Source: Thermococcales archaeon 44_46
Lineage (GTDB): Archaea > Methanobacteriota_B > Thermococci > Thermococcales > Thermococcaceae
Reading direction: 5' to 3'
DNA length: 10,133 nt
NCBI GenBank assembly: GCA_001507935.1
Contig: LGET01000041.1
Coordinates: forward strand, 1 to 10,133
Shown: one piece after another, positions 7,263-10,133 of the stretch
Position numbering within the stretch: position 1 is the first letter of the stretch
Layout of the letters: each line of letters opens with the position of its first letter
Notes under the pieces: generated by a model
What the model was told of the DNA's origin: nothing
Seen by the model: only the letters and a program-made list of their open reading frames with translations
The model's database searches: none
Position numbers and translations under genes: made by a program

Positions 7263-8614
7263 CCCTGAACCACCCCCCGGAGAAACCTTAAAGTGGCATC
7301 AAGTTTTGCCAGAGAGAGGAGGGAGTTGTAAAAAACGTAGTACAGGAAAATCGCGGGAAGGTTTCTCAAAGCATCCTTAGGATCTCTCTCAATGGCCATG
7401 GCAGTGCCGCTTATAAAGACGCCGGGTATGTACTGCACGAAGAAAACGAAGAGAAACAGGAACACCATAACGTCCGGCGGCAGGTTTATGTCGGTTATGG
7501 ATATGCCCAGGAAGTACCTAAAAAGGACGATAATCGGCAGGAGAATTATTCCTATGATCTGGATAACTGCAAGAACGTATTCCAGCACAATAAGATGCAG
7601 GAACATGAAAATGCCCTTCTCCCCGTATTTTGGGTTTAGTATGAGGTCATGATGTTTTCGCATGACCTGGAGGCCGCCATAGTACCACCTTATTCTTTGT
7701 CTGTACAGCCTCCTCCAGCTTTCCTCCGGCTCCGTGTACACCACTGCACTGGGTTCAAAATTTGAGTCAAGACCAGCCCTGAAGGATATAACTGTCAGGT
7801 CGAAGTCCTCAGCTAAGGTGTCCTTAGGAAGCGCAGGTAGGGATTTTATGAAGTAAGCCTTAAACGCTGAGAACGCACCGGGAACTACCAGCAACCAGCC
7901 CAAGTATCCCTGAATTCTCCTCCCTATCTCAAATGAGTGTAGAAACTCAATCTCCTGGAATTTCTCGATGAGGCTTCCAAATCGCCGCTCAATTCGAATA
8001 ACTCCTGTCGAGATTCCTATCATGGGACGTTCATAGAGATTCTCTACTATCCTGCGCAGAGAATACCCGTTTCCAAAATATGAATCCGCGTCCATCGTTA
8101 TTACAACTTCTCCCTTCGCAGATTTTATTCCATCCTCCAGGGATTGGGCTTTTCCGAGGTTCTTTTCGTGCCTGATTATCCTCACTCCATACCTCGATGC
8201 TATCTCGCCAGTCCCATCCTCACTTCCGTCGTCAACGATTATAACCTCCACAAGGTCGTGAGGATAGTCCTGATACTCTATGCTCTCAATTAGTCTCTCT
8301 ATGTTGAGGGCCTCATTATGAGCGGGCACAACAATTGATACTCTTGGATAGAACCGGGGAAGTTTGATACGTCCTTCATTCGAGCGATAATAGAGATAGA
8401 ATATGAAATAGGCTGTATAAACAAGTATGATGAAAGCGCCCGTAAGATAGAACAGATAACGGACGAATGAATAAACGGAGTATCTATCAACCACCCCTCC
8501 AAAAATGATCAGGACAGCCCTCCAACTGGCCCACTGCAGGAAGGAATACTCCAGATAGACAACATACGCGGAGATTATAAATGCGGAGATGTACGAGAGA
8601 ACCTTCCTCCTCAT
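7256..8614 (-). CDS. Processive GT2 glycosyltransferase (hyaluronan/PNAG/cellulose synthase type)
   Basis: A 452-aa integral membrane polysaccharide synthase. Two N-terminal membrane segments (about 6-22 and 54-76) precede a cytoplasmic GT-A domain (90-320). All hallmark motifs are present: VVPAHNE (95-101), VDDGSEDGT (127-135), the metal-binding DAD (175-177), the catalytic-base region LAEDFD (267-272) and Q306-R-I-R-W310, the Q-x-x-R-W motif of processive enzymes. Further membrane segments at about 335-370, 382-403 and 420-436 should form the export channel. The sugar and linkage cannot be told; UDP-sugar use is known for the family. No PilZ domain is present. The start ATG overlaps the upstream stop by four bases (ATGA), with AGGTGG eight bases before. 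The gene sits between the two membrane wHTH proteins, which suggests they control it. Confidence 0.9.
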   Translation of the reverse strand: MRRKVLSYISAFIISAYVVYLEYSFLQWASWRAVLIIFGGVVDRYSVYSFVRYLFYLTGAFIILVYTAYFIFYLYYRSNEGRIKLPRFYPRVSIVVPAHNEALNIERLIESIEYQDYPHDLVEVIIVDDGSEDGTGEIASRYGVRIIRHEKNLGKAQSLEDGIKSAKGEVVITMDADSYFGNGYSLRRIVENLYERPMIGISTGVIRIERRFGSLIEKFQEIEFLHSFEIGRRIQGYLGWLLVVPGAFSAFKAYFIKSLPALPKDTLAEDFDLTVISFRAGLDSNFEPSAVVYTEPEESWRRLYRQRIRWYYGGLQVMRKHHDLILNPKYGEKGIFMFLHLIVLEYVLAVIQIIGIILLPIIVLFRYFLGISITDINLPPDVMVFLFLFVFFVQYIPGVFISGTAMAIERDPKDALRNLPAIFLYYVFYNSLLSLAKLDATLRFLRGVVQGW

Positions 8615-9930
8615 TCCTTAAGCCACCTCGACAGAGCCCTAGTAGGATAGACCTCGTAGTCAAAGGGCATTTTTCTTATCTCAACGACTCCATACCTTGA
8701 CATCTCCCTGAGAAGTTGTAGGACTTCGTAGGGGGGCATGTTTGAAGAATGAGCTAGATCGAGGATTGTAACTCCCGGGTGATTGATAATCTTCTCCATT
8801 AAGCTAGGATATTTCTCAACTGCCCAAGCCCCGACGCCCTCCGCTTCGAGGCCATGAAGTGTTATTAGATAATCCTTCTCACCCAGACGAGATATGTCCA
8901 AGATACTAACCTTTCTTTTCAACTTTAGGATTGCTATGCAAAACTTTAGGCGCCGGACTTTCTCTCCCATCCCCTCTGAAAGTTCGGATATAGTAACTCC
9001 TCTCATGATTGAAACAGTCTCAAGGGTACTAATACACCTTTTTCTATGCTTGATAAGGCCCCAGAGCCGTACTAAGGGAGCCGCGAAGAAAATCGTAAGT
9101 CCTAAGGGCATTAAGCCAAAGTAAGCAAGGATTTCAAGGAGGATGAAAACGAGCAATCCTAATGTAAGAGGGTGCAAAGTAACCCTCTTCAGAATGATCA
9201 GGGCTTTTTCTGTATTGCTGATTGTGGGTGGGTTTTTTCTCTCTTTCAGAGCTTCGCTGGAAACCTCCAAATAGAGATCCAAAAAAGAGCGATCCCCCTC
9301 AACGTAGGCCTTTACCGGATTAAATGTTATTAAAACTGCAACTCCTGAGCCGTAATGGTTCAGAGTTATAGCAGGTTTCTCATTCTTGTAGGTTGAGATA
9401 ACCTTTGCTCCCTCTGGTCTGACGATTACTTCTTGATAGGTGTCGTTGTAAGGGTAAACCCTGCCGTTGAACACTACATCCCACTCTTCAGTGTCATTTT
9501 TCGGCTTTTCCAGTCTGAGTAGCCTTACCCCAAAGACCTCGTCTAACTTTTTGCTCCAGCTCTGGACATAGGTGTTAAGGCCAATGATCAAGACTCCACC
9601 ACTCTGAACGTACTCTGCTAATGTCTCTATCTCGCCTTCACTTAATCTTCCGCCCTCTGTCCACTGGACGTTTAGATCAGGGATCCAGATTTCATCGTAT
9701 CTTGAGAGATACAGAATATCAGAGAGGGTGGAACGGTCGTCCGGAAGATCTTTGCCAAGATAAATGATATCAACGTTATCACCAAAGGAATTTGCCAGAA
9801 TAACATCTCCAAGATCACTACAGATAAACAGGATTCTGTGGTTTTGATTCTGCAGGGGGTCTGAGCTAACCAGGCCTGAAGAACTCAGCAGGATTATCAT
9901 TATTAGCACTATTGAGGTTTTTAGATACAA
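8611..9930 (-). CDS. Membrane GATase-like protein with C-terminal winged-helix domains, first gene of the operon
   Basis: A 439-aa protein with a signal peptide (hydrophobic core about 5-20, then SSGLVSSDP). The outer module (32-225) resembles the GATase-like/DUF4350 fold: HRILFICSDLGD, YVQSGGVLIIGLNTYV (107-122), YGSGVAVLITFNPVKAYV (193-210). No nucleophile Cys is seen at the elbow. Two membrane segments (about 254-272 and 274-292) follow, then a basic KHRKR and cytoplasmic wHTH-like regions at about 300-360 (GVTISELSEGMGEKVRRLKF) and 376-430 (NHPGVTILDLAHSSNMPPYE, then VLQLLREMSRYGVVEIRK). The layout matches the 422-aa protein with weaker helix-turn-helix signatures, so DNA binding is less sure. 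The start appears to be TTG, with GAGGGG seven bases upstream. The first in-frame ATG is codon 11, inside the signal core. It ends by ATGA overlap with the GT2 gene. Confidence 0.75.
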   Translation of the reverse strand: MYLKTSIVLIMIILLSSSGLVSSDPLQNQNHRILFICSDLGDVILANSFGDNVDIIYLGKDLPDDRSTLSDILYLSRYDEIWIPDLNVQWTEGGRLSEGEIETLAEYVQSGGVLIIGLNTYVQSWSKKLDEVFGVRLLRLEKPKNDTEEWDVVFNGRVYPYNDTYQEVIVRPEGAKVISTYKNEKPAITLNHYGSGVAVLITFNPVKAYVEGDRSFLDLYLEVSSEALKERKNPPTISNTEKALIILKRVTLHPLTLGLLVFILLEILAYFGLMPLGLTIFFAAPLVRLWGLIKHRKRCISTLETVSIMRGVTISELSEGMGEKVRRLKFCIAILKLKRKVSILDISRLGEKDYLITLHGLEAEGVGAWAVEKYPSLMEKIINHPGVTILDLAHSSNMPPYEVLQLLREMSRYGVVEIRKMPFDYEVYPTRALSRWLKE

Positions 9931-9933
9931 TTT

Positions 9934-9943
9934 CCTTCCCCTC
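9934..9943 (-). promoter_or_regulatory. Ribosome binding site supporting a TTG start
   Basis: GAGGGGAAGG precedes the TTG at 9930, with the GAGGGG part seven bases away. The TTG-started product keeps a Lys before the hydrophobic core, as a signal peptide needs, while the next ATG (codon 11) would remove it. Confidence 0.5.
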
Positions 9944-10053
9944 AGAGATTTTATTTTGGAAGTTTAAGTTGTTACTTAGAAAGTGCAGGTTGAAGCTATT
10001 AGTACTTATTGGTTTCAGCCTTTAAAAATCTATCTTATAGTAACAAGATACTG
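9944..10053 (-). promoter_or_regulatory. Upstream region of the operon: TATA-like elements and inverted repeats
   Basis: This gap carries AT-rich candidates for the operon promoter on the - strand: GATTTTTAAAGG (about 10018-10029, leader near 65 bases) and CAACTTAAACTT (about 9959-9970, very short leader). TTGTTACT at 9969-9976 is the reverse complement of AGTAACAA at 10039-10046, about 60 bases apart. A small hairpin (TATCTT/AAGATA, 10031-10036 with 10045-10050) overlaps the second arm and is followed on the - strand by T5, so it may end the gene at the right edge. The repeats could be operators for the wHTH proteins, which is speculative. Confidence 0.3.
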
Positions 10054-10133
10054 TTAGGATAACTGGGGCATCACCTCCTGAAGCCATTCAGTAACATCAC
10101 CAGGCGGATCACCAAAACTAGAATGAATTCTGA
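10054..10133 (-). CDS. C-terminal end of an unknown protein, cut by the window edge
   Basis: One - strand frame is open from the right edge (first full codon at 10131) to TAA at 10054. It encodes 25 residues including SFGDPPGDVTEWLQEVMPQ and ending QLS. The composition looks like a real soluble C-terminus, with ordinary codons. One other - strand frame is closed at once, and the third gives a less protein-like string. It lies about 120 bases upstream of the membrane wHTH gene on the same strand, so it could belong to the same locus. No family can be named from so little. Confidence 0.4.
   Translation of the reverse strand, partial: RIHSSFGDPPGDVTEWLQEVMPQLS

Noticed and set aside
7392..7652. 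+ strand 86-codon frame opposite the GT2 gene
   Set aside because: It is antisense to the conserved GT2 membrane segments; the basic, Met-rich product looks like a shadow translation.
1..10133. CRISPR arrays, tRNA/rRNA genes, insertion sequences
   Set aside because: No regularly spaced repeats, tRNA-like cloverleaf, transposase motifs or terminal inverted repeats with target duplications were seen on reading both strands.

Overview
The window looks like a piece of a Thermococcales (Thermococcus/Pyrococcus-type) archaeal chromosome. The signs are GGTGA/GGAGG-type ribosome sites a few bases before ATG, four-to-seven-base gene overlaps, AT-rich TATA-like elements, short T-run terminators, heavy use of AGA/AGG and ATA codons, and protein families typical of that order. 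The assignment is inference; no rRNA or tRNA is present to confirm it.

The left part (1-1600) carries two + strand genes: the C-terminal end of a large glycoside-phosphorylase-like protein that enters from outside the window, and a complete short-chain dehydrogenase/reductase (SDR). Then comes about 630 bases (1577-2204) with no intact gene. Seven consecutive open stretches in shifting + strand frames suggest a decayed protein gene there.

From 2205 to the right edge everything is on the - strand and forms one surface-polysaccharide/sorting locus. Read 5' to 3' (right to left): a membrane protein with an extracytoplasmic GATase-like module and C-terminal winged-helix (wHTH) domains (439 aa); a processive GT2 glycosyltransferase of the hyaluronan/PNAG/cellulose-synthase type (452 aa); a second membrane GATase-like + wHTH protein (422 aa); an archaeosortase/exosortase-family protein with its Cys/Arg/His triad (169 aa); a promoter-bearing gap; a secreted lectin/LamG-like protein ending in a VPEF-containing tail (257 aa); and a multi-spanning GT-C-like membrane protein with a large extracytoplasmic part (818 aa). 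The first four genes overlap one another and are surely one operon. The last two overlap closely and have their own TATA-like elements.

Working model (inference): the GT2 enzyme polymerises and exports a polysaccharide, the 818-aa protein adds or remodels sugars outside the membrane, and the archaeosortase processes or anchors a secreted protein, possibly the VPEF protein next door. The two membrane-bound wHTH proteins could pass an extracellular or envelope signal directly to DNA. The same GATase-like module, lacking an obvious catalytic cysteine, seems to recur in three of the six proteins, which ties the locus together. At the right edge, 26 codons of another - strand gene end at 10054.
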